Of a stretch of DNA of 16,548 nt, positions 1 through 7,892 are shown piece after piece (within the stretch, counting starts at the first letter, position 1; each line of letters opens with the position of its first letter). Under the pieces are notes generated by a model. It saw nothing but the letters and a program-made list of their open reading frames with translations, did not search any database and was not told the DNA's origin. The position numbers and the translations under genes are program-made. This DNA comes from Candidatus Latescibacteria bacterium 4484_7 (GTDB lineage: Bacteria > Krumholzibacteriota > Krumholzibacteriia > Krumholzibacteriales > Krumholzibacteriaceae), in NCBI GenBank assembly GCA_002085285.1, contig NATK01000059.1:1-16548 (forward strand), read 5' to 3'.

Positions 1-381
1 AACGACGCTCACATCCTGGCTTCGCACAGAAGTCAGATAAGCCGTTACAAGGTGGAAATTCACAAGAAATTCTCCATCCCGTTCAGCTGCATAGTCTTTG
101 TCCTGATCGGAGCACCCCTCGCCATCCGTTCGGGCAAGAAAGGCATGACGATGTCGCTCGGTTTCAGTATCCTCTTCTTCCTCGTTTACTATATATTCCT
201 CATTGGAGGCGAAAAACTCGCCGACAGAAGGATCGTAGAGCCATGGCTCGCCATGTGGCTTGCCAACATAATCTTGTTCTCCAGCGGGATTGTGCTTCTC
301 CACGGTACCGTACAGGAAACCCAGACGATAAACTGGAACAAGTTGAACATAATAAAGCGGTGGCGCAGTGAGAATTCATGA
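1..381 (+). CDS. lptF: LPS export permease LptF (YjgP/YjgQ family), C-terminal part
   Basis: The reading frame is open from the first base, so the start lies outside the window and 126 C-terminal residues are visible. LptF and LptG form the inner-membrane part of the LptB2FG exporter that pulls lipopolysaccharide out of the membrane. The visible part is the second membrane half of the family. It opens with a charged stretch and the His-Lys-Lys-Phe-Ser-Ile-Pro-Phe motif that precedes the fourth membrane helix, then shows three hydrophobic segments at about residues 25-45, 52-72 and 82-103. It ends 14 bases inside the next gene, which belongs to the same family, as in lptF-lptG pairs. Calling it F rather than G rests on this order. 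A GTG at 52 could be mistaken for a start, but the frame continues upstream of it with sensible sequence. Confidence 0.85.
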   Translation, partial: NDAHILASHRSQISRYKVEIHKKFSIPFSCIVFVLIGAPLAIRSGKKGMTMSLGFSILFFLVYYIFLIGGEKLADRRIVEPWLAMWLANIILFSSGIVLLHGTVQETQTINWNKLNIIKRWRSENS

Positions 382-1447
382 TAGGTACATTCTCAAACAA
401 TTCTGGAGAAACGTCGCTATAGGGATCGTCGCCTTTGTCGTCATCTACGTTACCGTAGACGTCAACGAGAACATAGATGACTACATAGACCACCATGCGG
501 CATTCCTCGACGTCGCTTCATACTACATCTTCATGGTCCCCTGGATTCTCGTTCTCATCTCTCCCGTAGCGGTGCTTCTCTCTACGATCTTCTCCTTTGG
601 GAAGCTCTCGAGGGACAACGAACTGACGGCATTCATAGCATCCGGGGTGAGTCTCGTGAGAATAGCCTTGCCGGTGATCGTTTCGGCATTCATGGTGAGT
701 CTCATCATCCTCGGTATGAACGAGCTCGTCGTCCCGAAGACCAATCGTGCAGCCGGTCGAGTGAAAACGATTAATATTGAGAAGAAGAGAGAGAAAAGAT
801 CCAAGAGATTCAAGATGAACTTCCACTATCAGGGCGAAAACAATTGGATGTACTACGCGCAGAGATACGACATCAAGCTAAAGACGCTCACTGAAGCCGT
901 CGTACAGAAGTACAACGGTTCGAATCTCGTGAAGAGGATAGATGCAAGGCGGGGCGTCTGGGACGGCAGCAAGTGGGTGTTTCTGAACGGAGCCGTCAGA
1001 GAATTCGATCAATCGGGTGAAAAGGTCGAGCCGTTCAAGAAGCTCGAGATGCCCGAGCTCAGGGAGAGGCCGGAGGATTTCTCCAAGGAGGAGATTGATC
1101 CCGAAGACATGAACTACGCTCAGCTGAAAAACTACATAGATAAGTTGCGGAGGGGAGGAGGCCCTGTTGACAAATACCTCGTGGACTTGCATTTTAAGTT
1201 TAGTTTTCCTTTTATCAGCCTGATATTTGCGGTAATCGGAGTGGCCCTTTCGTCGGCAAAAATGAAGCCATCCATGGCGACCGGCTTCGGTATGACACTC
1301 ATGATAAGTTTTACTTACTACGGGATCTTGCGGATAGGACAGGCCTTGGGACACAGCGGCGTGATACAACCGTTTCTCGGGGCATGGATAGGCAATTTGA
1401 TATTTCTCGTGGTCGGAGTGGTACTTCTCTATAGAGCGAACAGGTAA
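368..1447 (+). CDS. lptG: LPS export permease LptG (YjgP/YjgQ family)
   Basis: Full-length 359-residue inner-membrane subunit of the LPS exporter, the partner of LptF and LptB. The N-terminus (Asp-Arg-Tyr-Ile-Leu-Lys-Gln-Phe) is typical of the family. Three N-terminal membrane segments lie at about residues 12-30, 50-75 and 92-115. A soluble periplasmic beta-jellyroll region follows (about 125-270), with the usual Trp-rich stretches. Three C-terminal membrane segments begin at the Phe-Lys-Phe-Ser-Phe-Pro motif near residue 276. The start is a GTG overlapping the lptF stop by 14 bases, which suggests translational coupling. No ATG gives a better N-terminus. The matching ATPase gene, lptB, is at the other end of the window in a different operon on the opposite strand. 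Confidence 0.93.
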   Translation: MRIHDRYILKQFWRNVAIGIVAFVVIYVTVDVNENIDDYIDHHAAFLDVASYYIFMVPWILVLISPVAVLLSTIFSFGKLSRDNELTAFIASGVSLVRIALPVIVSAFMVSLIILGMNELVVPKTNRAAGRVKTINIEKKREKRSKRFKMNFHYQGENNWMYYAQRYDIKLKTLTEAVVQKYNGSNLVKRIDARRGVWDGSKWVFLNGAVREFDQSGEKVEPFKKLEMPELRERPEDFSKEEIDPEDMNYAQLKNYIDKLRRGGGPVDKYLVDLHFKFSFPFISLIFAVIGVALSSAKMKPSMATGFGMTLMISFTYYGILRIGQALGHSGVIQPFLGAWIGNLIFLVVGVVLLYRANR

Positions 1448-1451
1448 GGAA

Positions 1452-3065
1452 ATGAAAAGAATCGTCCTCGCAATAACTCTTGTACTTGCTCTTTCAATCC
1501 CATCCAACCTCTACGCATACAGCGAGAGCTTCAAGGGCGAATTGAAACTCGTTAAGAGGCTCACACCGAAAGAGCAGATATACTACTTCGGGCTTCAATA
1601 CCTCCTCAACAAATACCAGAAGAGGCAGTACCTATCAATCTCCGACAAGAGGGAAAGAGAAGAGTGGATCGAGAGGTTCTGGGCGGAAAACGACCCAACA
1701 CCGACGACGCCGATCAACGAGAGAAAAATGGAGCACGAAAAGAGAGTGAGGCTGGCGAGAAGACTCTTCGGAATGAAGAAGCCGCCCGGCTGGGACAAGC
1801 GAGGCGAAACGCTCATTCGTTTCGGGCTTCCCACTGCAAGGGTGAGAACATGGGCCGACATCAGCTTTTACGGGATGAAGCCGCCCGGCGAGATCTGGTA
1901 TTACAAGAAACTCAACATGATCATCCCGTTCCAGAACTTCAACCTGAAGGGCGAATATATATACGCCATCACCCCGTACGGCAGATCGTCGAGGAGGGAA
2001 CTCGACAGGCTTCAGAACGTAACTGACCTGCTTAAGAACGGAGTTTTGCAGGAGGTATACCCGACAGAGTACATGAATTTTGACGAAATCAAAGACCTCG
2101 TCGATTTCAACCCCGAACAGATAGACTACATCGCCGACAGAGACCTAAAGGCGGAGACTCCAACTGATATGATTGCGAGGATCGAAGACGAGAAGAAGCG
2201 AGAGGCGATGAACAACTTTTACAAGTACATGAAGGAAAAACCAACGATTTACTCGTTCGAGTTGAAGCACGAGTCGATGCCGTTGTATTTCGATGTGACA
2301 TCTTTCAGGGGTGGCGAAGCTGTCTTGAGGACAGAGATAAACTTTGAAGTGCCTACAAAAGATATCCGATTCGTCGAGAGAAACGGCAAGTTGAGCGGAA
2401 GGGTCAAACTTAGCGCACTCGTAAGAGACATCGACATGAAACCGGTGGCGAGCGGCACGGACGAGATCGAAGTGACCTTCGACGGTAAGGATGTTTCAAA
2501 GGGACCTTCGCTTCTGCCAGGCAAAATAACGCTTTCGCTAAAGCCCGGTTACTACAGGCTCGGGCTGGAAGCGCAAGATGAAAATTCGGATAGGTTCGCC
2601 TCGTACAAGACCAACATACAGTTGCGACCTATAGAAGGCGATCCATATATCAGCGACATTCTCTTTGCGAGCAGCATTAAGGAAAGTGAATCAGGGGAAA
2701 AATTTCAGAAGGGCAATCTCAATGTCGTCCCTCACCCTATCCACGCTTACCGCAAGGGCAACCCGTTAAGTTTCTACTTCGAGATCTACAACCTCAAGAC
2801 GGACGAGAAGGGAATGTCTTTTTACAAGGTGAAATATCGTATAAACCCCATCACCAAGAGAAGAAAAGGCCCGGTTCTCGAAGAGGTCCCGACAACGGTC
2901 AGTTCATCCTTCGAGACGTCTGGCTACGGACCCACTCAGTTTCATCACCTTTCCATCGCCACTGACAACCTATGGAAGGGCATTTTCGAACTCGTTGTCA
3001 CGGTGACCGACAGAATATCGTTCAAGACGTTCGAGAAGAGGACACGATTCTCAATAGTCGAATGA
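1452..3065 (+). CDS. Secreted GWxTD-domain protein of unknown function
   Basis: A 537-residue protein starting at an ATG that follows an AAGGA ribosome site, 4 bases after lptG. Residues 1-22 look like a Sec signal peptide (Lys-Arg, hydrophobic core, Leu-Tyr-Ala cleavage site). Residues 35-160 match the GWxTD family layout: Phe-Trp-x-x-Asn-Asp-Pro-Thr-Pro-x-Thr-Pro with Asn-Glu at 76-91, a basic helix, then Gly-Trp at 113-114 followed by Arg-Gly-Glu-Thr-Leu-Ile-Arg-Phe-Gly-Leu-Pro, and a later Glu-Ile-Trp-Tyr-Tyr. The name-giving Gly-Trp-x-Thr-Asp reads Gly-Trp-Asp-Lys-Arg here. Residues 270-537 look beta-rich, like repeated Ig-like or fibronectin-like domains. The function of the family is not known. 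Linkage to lptF and lptG hints at an envelope role, which is inference. Confidence 0.8.
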   Translation: MKRIVLAITLVLALSIPSNLYAYSESFKGELKLVKRLTPKEQIYYFGLQYLLNKYQKRQYLSISDKREREEWIERFWAENDPTPTTPINERKMEHEKRVRLARRLFGMKKPPGWDKRGETLIRFGLPTARVRTWADISFYGMKPPGEIWYYKKLNMIIPFQNFNLKGEYIYAITPYGRSSRRELDRLQNVTDLLKNGVLQEVYPTEYMNFDEIKDLVDFNPEQIDYIADRDLKAETPTDMIARIEDEKKREAMNNFYKYMKEKPTIYSFELKHESMPLYFDVTSFRGGEAVLRTEINFEVPTKDIRFVERNGKLSGRVKLSALVRDIDMKPVASGTDEIEVTFDGKDVSKGPSLLPGKITLSLKPGYYRLGLEAQDENSDRFASYKTNIQLRPIEGDPYISDILFASSIKESESGEKFQKGNLNVVPHPIHAYRKGNPLSFYFEIYNLKTDEKGMSFYKVKYRINPITKRRKGPVLEEVPTTVSSSFETSGYGPTQFHHLSIATDNLWKGIFELVVTVTDRISFKTFEKRTRFSIVE

Positions 3066-3093
3066 GGGACTCTCGAGGGTGATCCGCGCATCT

Positions 3094-3129
3094 TTCGAAA
3101 TGCCGCACAGCAAAAGACATTCGAAATGC
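3094..3129. repeat. Short direct repeat in the convergent intergenic gap
   Basis: The 10-mer TTCGAAATGC occurs twice, at 3094-3103 and 3120-3129. It lies in the 144-base gap (3066-3209) between the converging GWxTD and ahcY genes. The only other structure I see in the gap is a 5-bp stem at 3176-3190 (CTCGA, loop TCGGG, TCGAG) without a T-run on either strand, so no convincing terminator is visible. The repeat may be chance. Confidence 0.3.
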
Positions 3130-3209
3130 ACCTATAGTACGACAGTGCGAATCTGCAATTCACTCGCAAATCTATCTCGATCGGGTCGAGTTAAATGTTG
3201 GGGCAATGA

Positions 3210-4466
3210 TCAGGTGCCGAACTCCCAGCTCGCAAGGTATTTCCGCTGTTTCTCAGTGAGCTCGTCGATCCTGGTTCCCATACTCTCGAGCTTGAGACGT
3301 GCTATCTCATCATCTATCTCCACCGGGACCGGGAATACCTTTTTCTCGAAGCTCCCCCTGTTCTTCACGAGGTACTCGACTGAGAGCGCTTGATTGGCAA
3401 AACTCATGTCCATCACCATCGCCGGATGACCTTCAGCAGCCGCCAGGTTGATGAGACGCCCTTCCCCAAGAAGATTTATCCTTCTACCGTCTTTCATCGT
3501 GTACTGCGTCACGTCTCGTCGTATCGTCTCTTTGCCCGTTGACATCTCCTCGAGGTCTTCTATATCTATTTCCACATTGAAGTGGCCCGAATTTGCAACG
3601 ACCGCACCGTCCTTCATCTTCTCAAAATGCTCTTTCCTGATGACGGAAACGTCGCCTGTCAATGTAACAAAGATATCACCTATCTCGGCAGCCTCTAGCG
3701 AGTGCATAACGGTAAAGCCATCCATGACCGCTTCGAGCGCCTTGACGGGTTCGACCTCGGCAACGATCACATTTGCTCCCATGCCTCGAGCACGCATGGC
3801 GACGCCTCTTCCGCACCAGCCGTAACCGAACACGACGAACCTCGAGCCAGCAAGGAGGTAATTCGTCGCCCTTATGATACCGTCTATCGTGCTCTGCCCC
3901 GTACCATAGCGGTTGTCGAAGAAATGCTTCGTCTGCGCATCGTTAACCGCGATTATCGGGTACTCGAGAACTCCGTTGGCCTGCATGCTTCTCAGCCTTA
4001 TCACTCCGGTCGTAGTCTCCTCGGTGCCTCCTATCACGTTCTCTATAAGCTCGCGTCTGTCCCTGTGAAGCGTGCTTACGAGGTCCGCGCCGTCATCCAT
4101 CGTCACGACCGGCTTTATGTCGAGAACCGAGTTGATGTGACTGTAGTACCTCTTGTTGTCCTCACCCCTGACGGCGAATACCGAGACGTCGAAATCCTTG
4201 ACCAGAGAGGCGACAACGTCATCCTGGGTGCTCAATGGATTGGACGCGCTCAGAGCCACTTCCGCACCTCCCGCCTTCAACGTTCGCATTAGGTTCGCAG
4301 TTTCAGTGGTCACGTGGAGACACGCCCCGATCCTCACTCCCTCGAGCGGCTTCTCATTCTCGAAGCGCTCCCTGATCCTCCGCAGAACAGGCATATTGCT
4401 CTCCGCCCATTCGATTCTCTTCTTTCCCTCTTCGGCAAGATTCAAATCCTTGCAGTCGTACTGCAT
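3210..4466 (-). CDS. ahcY: Adenosylhomocysteinase (S-adenosylhomocysteine hydrolase)
   Basis: Cytosolic NAD-dependent enzyme that splits S-adenosylhomocysteine into adenosine and homocysteine, relieving product inhibition of methyltransferases. At 418 residues it is full length for the short class. Visible motifs are His-Val-Thr-Thr-Glu-Thr (51-56), Asp-Asp-Gly-Ala-Asp (124-128), Glu-Glu-Thr-Thr-Thr-Gly-Val (149-155), the Lys180/Asp184/Asn185 substrate site in Asn-Asp-Ala-Gln-Thr-Lys-His-Phe-Phe-Asp-Asn, and the NAD glycine loop Gly-Tyr-Gly-Trp-Cys-Gly-Arg-Gly (214-221). The C-terminus ends Ala-Ser-Trp-Glu-Phe-Gly-Thr, as in archaeal and Thermotoga-like enzymes, rather than the Lys-Pro-x-x-Tyr-Arg-Tyr tail of most bacterial and eukaryotic forms. 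The ATG follows an AAAGGAAG site. It is the last gene of the minus-strand run, 29 bases after metK. Confidence 0.96.
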   Translation of the reverse strand: MQYDCKDLNLAEEGKKRIEWAESNMPVLRRIRERFENEKPLEGVRIGACLHVTTETANLMRTLKAGGAEVALSASNPLSTQDDVVASLVKDFDVSVFAVRGEDNKRYYSHINSVLDIKPVVTMDDGADLVSTLHRDRRELIENVIGGTEETTTGVIRLRSMQANGVLEYPIIAVNDAQTKHFFDNRYGTGQSTIDGIIRATNYLLAGSRFVVFGYGWCGRGVAMRARGMGANVIVAEVEPVKALEAVMDGFTVMHSLEAAEIGDIFVTLTGDVSVIRKEHFEKMKDGAVVANSGHFNVEIDIEDLEEMSTGKETIRRDVTQYTMKDGRRINLLGEGRLINLAAAEGHPAMVMDMSFANQALSVEYLVKNRGSFEKKVFPVPVEIDDEIARLKLESMGTRIDELTEKQRKYLASWEFGT

Positions 4467-4495
4467 ATCGATCTTCCTTTCTTGAACTGAACTCC

Positions 4496-5641
4496 CTACC
4501 CGACCTTCGATCTCAGCTTATCGATATAGTCCGTCTTTTCCCATGCGAATTCTTCTTCTTCCCTTCCGAAATGCCCGTATGCCGCGGTCTTTCTATAGAT
4601 TCCTCTAAGCAGATTCATCCTTTCGATGATGCCTCTCGGAGTAAGATCGAAGACGTCCCTCACGATCGACGTGAGCTTCTCGTCGCCTATCTTTCCCGTG
4701 CCGAACGTATCCACCATCACGGAGACGGGTTCGGCAACGCCGATGGCGTACGCCACCTGCACCTCGCACTCGTCGGCAAGCCCAGCCGCCACGATATTCT
4801 TCGCGACGTGTCTCGCCGCGTACGAACCGGAGCGGTCGACCTTGGTGGGATCCTTGCCCGAAAAGGCTCCGCCGCCGTGGCTACCGAAACCACCGTACGT
4901 ATCCACGATGATCTTTCTACCAGTCAGCCCCGTGTCGGCCATCGGACCTCCGCGAACAAAACGCCCAGTCGGATTGACCAGGAGCTCATAGTCCGACGTA
5001 TCGACATCGAACTTCGCTATGACCGGTTCGATCACATGCTTCTTCAGATCTTTTCTCATCTGTTCTATCGTGACATCCTCGTTATGCTGTGCTGAAAGAA
5101 GAACGGTGTGCAATCTGCTCGGCTGGTGATCGATGTATTCTATTGTGACCTGCGATTTCCCGTCCGGACGAAGATAATCCACCACTCCGGCCTTTCTCAC
5201 TTCGCTGAGCCGCTCAACCAACCTATGAGCTATTATTATAGGCATGGGCATAAACACATCGGTTTGCCTGCAAGCATAACCGAACATCATCCCCTGATCA
5301 CCCGCACCGCCCTTGTCAACCCCCAGTGCGATGTCGCTCGACTGCTCGTCTATAGAGGTAAGAATTGCAACGGTTTCGTAATCGAAGCCCAAGCCCGGTT
5401 CGGTATAACCGATATCTTTTATGACACGCCGGGCAAGAACCGGGATATCGACATAAACATCCGTATGTATCTCGCCTGCGATAAATACCATGCCCGTCGT
5501 CACGAGCGTCTCACAGGCCACCCTCCCGTTCGAATCGACATCCACTATTGCATCGACGATGCTGTCCGAAATCTGATCGGCGACCTTATCGGGATGCCCC
5601 TCCGTCACCGATTCCGACGTAAACAAATGCTTCTCAACCAT
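4496..5641 (-). CDS. metK: S-adenosylmethionine synthetase
   Basis: Makes S-adenosylmethionine from methionine and ATP in the cytosol. The 381-residue protein has all family signatures: Ser-Glu-Ser-Val-Thr-Glu-Gly-His-Pro-Asp-Lys at 9-19 (with the catalytic His), Gly-Ala-Gly-Asp-Gln-Gly at 112-117, and Gly-Gly-Gly-Ala-Phe-Ser-Gly-Lys-Asp at 256-264 (the phosphate loop). Two in-frame ATGs lie 6 bases apart (5647 and 5641). The AGGAG ribosome site is 1 base from the first and 7 from the second, so I choose 5641. The gene is followed by ahcY, which handles the product of SAM-dependent methylation, and the pair is probably co-transcribed. The 152-base leader (5642-5793) shows no SAM riboswitch core that I can recognise. 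Confidence 0.97.
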   Translation of the reverse strand: MVEKHLFTSESVTEGHPDKVADQISDSIVDAIVDVDSNGRVACETLVTTGMVFIAGEIHTDVYVDIPVLARRVIKDIGYTEPGLGFDYETVAILTSIDEQSSDIALGVDKGGAGDQGMMFGYACRQTDVFMPMPIIIAHRLVERLSEVRKAGVVDYLRPDGKSQVTIEYIDHQPSRLHTVLLSAQHNEDVTIEQMRKDLKKHVIEPVIAKFDVDTSDYELLVNPTGRFVRGGPMADTGLTGRKIIVDTYGGFGSHGGGAFSGKDPTKVDRSGSYAARHVAKNIVAAGLADECEVQVAYAIGVAEPVSVMVDTFGTGKIGDEKLTSIVRDVFDLTPRGIIERMNLLRGIYRKTAAYGHFGREEEEFAWEKTDYIDKLRSKVG

Positions 5642-5778
5642 GACCATTCTCCTTCACCGGGTCCAGAATAACGAAAGAAGTCAACTTCAAAAACGTACAA
5701 ATACCAACACACGCCCAAGATCCATCAATATCGGAATAATATGGAGATACATTCATCCTTTGGAGAAACAAAATCAAG

Positions 5779-5793
5779 CGAAAAATATTTTCG
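5779..5793 (-). terminator. AT-rich hairpin just after the nucleotidyltransferase stop
   Basis: A perfect 6-bp inverted repeat (CGAAAA, 3-base loop, TTTTCG) begins at the base after the stop codon at 5794. On the minus strand a T-rich stretch (CTTGATTTTGTTT) follows. The stem is AT-rich and the T-run is broken, so this is at best a weak terminator. It sits ahead of the largest gap in the minus-strand run downstream of the PTS genes, where metK might have its own promoter. Confidence 0.25.
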
Positions 5794-6768
5794 TTATTGG
5801 TAATCTATTTGCGAATAATCACTTACGTTAAAGCTGCTGCGTCTGCCCGTAACTTCGGCGAACGCCCCAACGACGCTCTTTTCCAGTATTACATTTTCCA
5901 GCTTGCTCCCCTCGTTAAGAATGGAATCTTCGATAATCGAATTCCTTATCTCGCAACCCTCCGCCACCGTGACGAACGGACCTATTATCGAATTTTCTAC
6001 CTTGCTCCCCTCGTCGATGTAACAGGGCGGGATTATTATCGAACCGTTTCTTGCACCCTCACTACCTGATCGCTGCAACAAGATCCTGTTCGTCTCGAGA
6101 AGCGTCTCTACCTTGCCGCAATCATACCATCCCTCTATGTTGTAAGGGACGAAATTCACACCGCGTTCGATCATAATCTGAAGGGCATCGGTTATCTGGT
6201 ACTCCCCCTTCGTCGTTATCCCTTTTGCTATCAATTCTTCACACGCCTCATAGAGCAAGGAGGAATTCTTGAAATAGTAGAGACCCACCACGGCAAGATT
6301 GCCTATCCATTTGTCCGGCTTCTCAACGATCCTTGCGATCCTGCCGTCCTTTACCATACATATGCCGAACCTGCTCGGATCCGAGACCTCTTTGACACCG
6401 AGCACGTAGTCTCCCGTTCTAGGTATTTCGGTGAATTCCGCGTCTATGATCGTGTCGCCGAGAATGATTATGAGTTCAGAGTCATCGGCGAATTCCCTCG
6501 TTAGGGAAACGGCATGAGCTATCCCCATCGGCTCTTCTTGAACGACGAAGTGCATATCGAGGTCATAGCTCGAAGTCAGATACTGCTTGATCAAATCACC
6601 CTTGTACCCGATGATCGGTACCAGCTCGTCGACGCCCATTTCGACGAGCCCGTCTACTATATGCCCCAATATCGGCTTGCCGGCAACATTCAATAGAGCT
6701 TTCGGTATGGTGAACGTATGCGGCCTCAGTCTCTTCCCTATTCCTGCAACAGGTATTACAGCCTTCAT
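5794..6768 (-). CDS. Sugar-phosphate nucleotidyltransferase with hexapeptide-repeat tail
   Basis: Cytosolic enzyme of the RmlA/GalU/GlmU superfamily that joins a sugar 1-phosphate to an NTP to give a nucleotide sugar. The 324-residue protein starts Met-Lys-Ala-Val-Ile-Pro-Val-Ala-Gly. It has the nucleotide-binding loop Gly-x-Gly-x-Arg-Leu-Arg-Pro-His-Thr with Pro-Lys (9-23), Gln-Glu-Glu-Pro-Met-Gly-Ile-Ala-His-Ala (78-87), the metal-binding Gly-Asp (104-105) and Val-Glu-Lys-Pro (148-151). Residues 243-310 form imperfect hexapeptide repeats of a left-handed beta-helix. The exact sugar and base cannot be read from the motifs. The ATG at 6768 follows a GGAGG site, and a longer TTG start at 6786 would swallow that site. 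It lies 44 bases after the isomerase gene, suggesting it uses hexose phosphates from that step. Confidence 0.85.
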   Translation of the reverse strand: MKAVIPVAGIGKRLRPHTFTIPKALLNVAGKPILGHIVDGLVEMGVDELVPIIGYKGDLIKQYLTSSYDLDMHFVVQEEPMGIAHAVSLTREFADDSELIIILGDTIIDAEFTEIPRTGDYVLGVKEVSDPSRFGICMVKDGRIARIVEKPDKWIGNLAVVGLYYFKNSSLLYEACEELIAKGITTKGEYQITDALQIMIERGVNFVPYNIEGWYDCGKVETLLETNRILLQRSGSEGARNGSIIIPPCYIDEGSKVENSIIGPFVTVAEGCEIRNSIIEDSILNEGSKLENVILEKSVVGAFAEVTGRRSSFNVSDYSQIDYQ

Positions 6769-6812
6769 CCAGCCTCCGTTTCGCAATTATATCGCAAATC
6801 GACATTCAGCTA

Positions 6813-7892
6813 TTATAAAGAACCATCGGATCCAAGAATATCTTTGATCTGAGTGATCTTCTCAATGGGAGTAGGGTCCTTGCCGTATTCGACTGCGAGA
6901 TATACGCTTGTGAAATCTCCGAGCACGAGAAGCGAAAACAATCTCTCCAACCGCCCTTCTCTGCCGCCCCCGCCTTCACTATGCAGAATTATTCCACCCG
7001 CTCCCAGTGAAGAGAGCATCTCAAACGTCACTTCCATACGTTTTTGAACCCTGGGATGGTCTTCGGAGTCGATCATCAAAATTATGAACATGTCTTCGCG
7101 CAACCTCTCGGGACAATCCCATCCCATCACTTCATTATGTCCCAGCTCAGGGAACAAGTTGTAAAAAGCCATCGCCTTGCTGTTTTCGTTGAATTGGCAT
7201 TTCCACCTGTATGCAACTGCGCCGAGAAGCCCGCCGGCACTGTAAAGGAGAGGGATCTTTCCGTAGAGTTTCTTTGCCAGCTCGAGCGCTATGTTCTCAG
7301 CCGGATCGCCTTCGAGGGAATATTTCTCTACGAGCCCTCTCACATGCCTCGTCGCCCTTTCAATCTGATCGTTATCCACCTTATATATCCCCCACCGGGA
7401 GAAAAACTCGAGAAGAGGGATGAAAAGATACGAGATCGCCGCTCTCGGAGGCATCCCGCCAGGGAGGCGAAGTACCGGAACACCCACCTGCTCCGCCTCG
7501 ACTTCGAGCCGCCCTCCGGAGGTGATGGCGATCGTGGGACACTTCTTGAGAACGGCGTTATCGAAGCAACTGAGCACCTCTTCCGTATTGCCGCTGTAGC
7601 TAATACATATCACGGGAGTATCCTTGCCGGCAAATGGAGGAAGCGAATAGCCCGATTCGAGAACCAACGGGATCGCACTATCCTGTTGAATCAATCCTCT
7701 AAGCAGCTTGCCCCCCATGGCCGATCCACCCATCCCGCAGATGATCACGGGCGATCGTGGTCTGTCGATGCCGTGGGCGAAGCTTTTCGCCAGTTTCCAG
7801 GCTTCTTCGATGTGATCAGGCATCGACACGACCTTGTCGAGCATCCTGCTCTCGTCCACCTTGTAATGTCTTACGATGTCTTCGCGGCTCAC
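6813..7892 (-). CDS. Bifunctional phosphoglucose/phosphomannose isomerase
   Basis: SIS-domain isomerase that interconverts glucose 6-phosphate, or mannose 6-phosphate, with fructose 6-phosphate. The 359 residues match the usual length. Visible motifs are Gly-Met-Gly-Gly-Ser-Ala-Met-Gly-Gly (53-61), Ser-Tyr-Ser-Gly-Asn-Thr-Glu-Glu (98-105, phosphate binding), Pro-Gly-Gly-Met-Pro-Pro-Arg-Ala-Ala (144-152), Asn-Glu-Asn-Ser-Lys (235-239) and Glu-Leu-Gly-His-Asn-Glu (249-254), the last two carrying the catalytic Glu and His of the archaeal-type enzyme. The start is a GTG whose GTGA overlaps the stop of the enzyme I fragment. GGAGG lies 7 bases upstream. The coupling places it at the end of the PTS genes, so it could feed imported mannose or glucose phosphate into glycolysis. 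Confidence 0.9.
   Translation of the reverse strand: MSREDIVRHYKVDESRMLDKVVSMPDHIEEAWKLAKSFAHGIDRPRSPVIICGMGGSAMGGKLLRGLIQQDSAIPLVLESGYSLPPFAGKDTPVICISYSGNTEEVLSCFDNAVLKKCPTIAITSGGRLEVEAEQVGVPVLRLPGGMPPRAAISYLFIPLLEFFSRWGIYKVDNDQIERATRHVRGLVEKYSLEGDPAENIALELAKKLYGKIPLLYSAGGLLGAVAYRWKCQFNENSKAMAFYNLFPELGHNEVMGWDCPERLREDMFIILMIDSEDHPRVQKRMEVTFEMLSSLGAGGIILHSEGGGGREGRLERLFSLLVLGDFTSVYLAVEYGKDPTPIEKITQIKDILGSDGSL

Noticed and set aside
878..1507. Minus-strand frame opposite lptG
   Set aside because: Shadow of lptG; no ribosome site, no domain.
3066..3209. Bidirectional terminator between the GWxTD gene and ahcY
   Set aside because: The only clear stem (3176-3190) is 5 bp with a 5-base loop and no T-run on either strand. 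Other pairings are weaker.
5642..5793. SAM or SAH riboswitch in the metK leader
   Set aside because: The 152-base leader has no recognisable SAM-I core or SAH-riboswitch core. A TATTAT box near the middle lacks a fitting -35.
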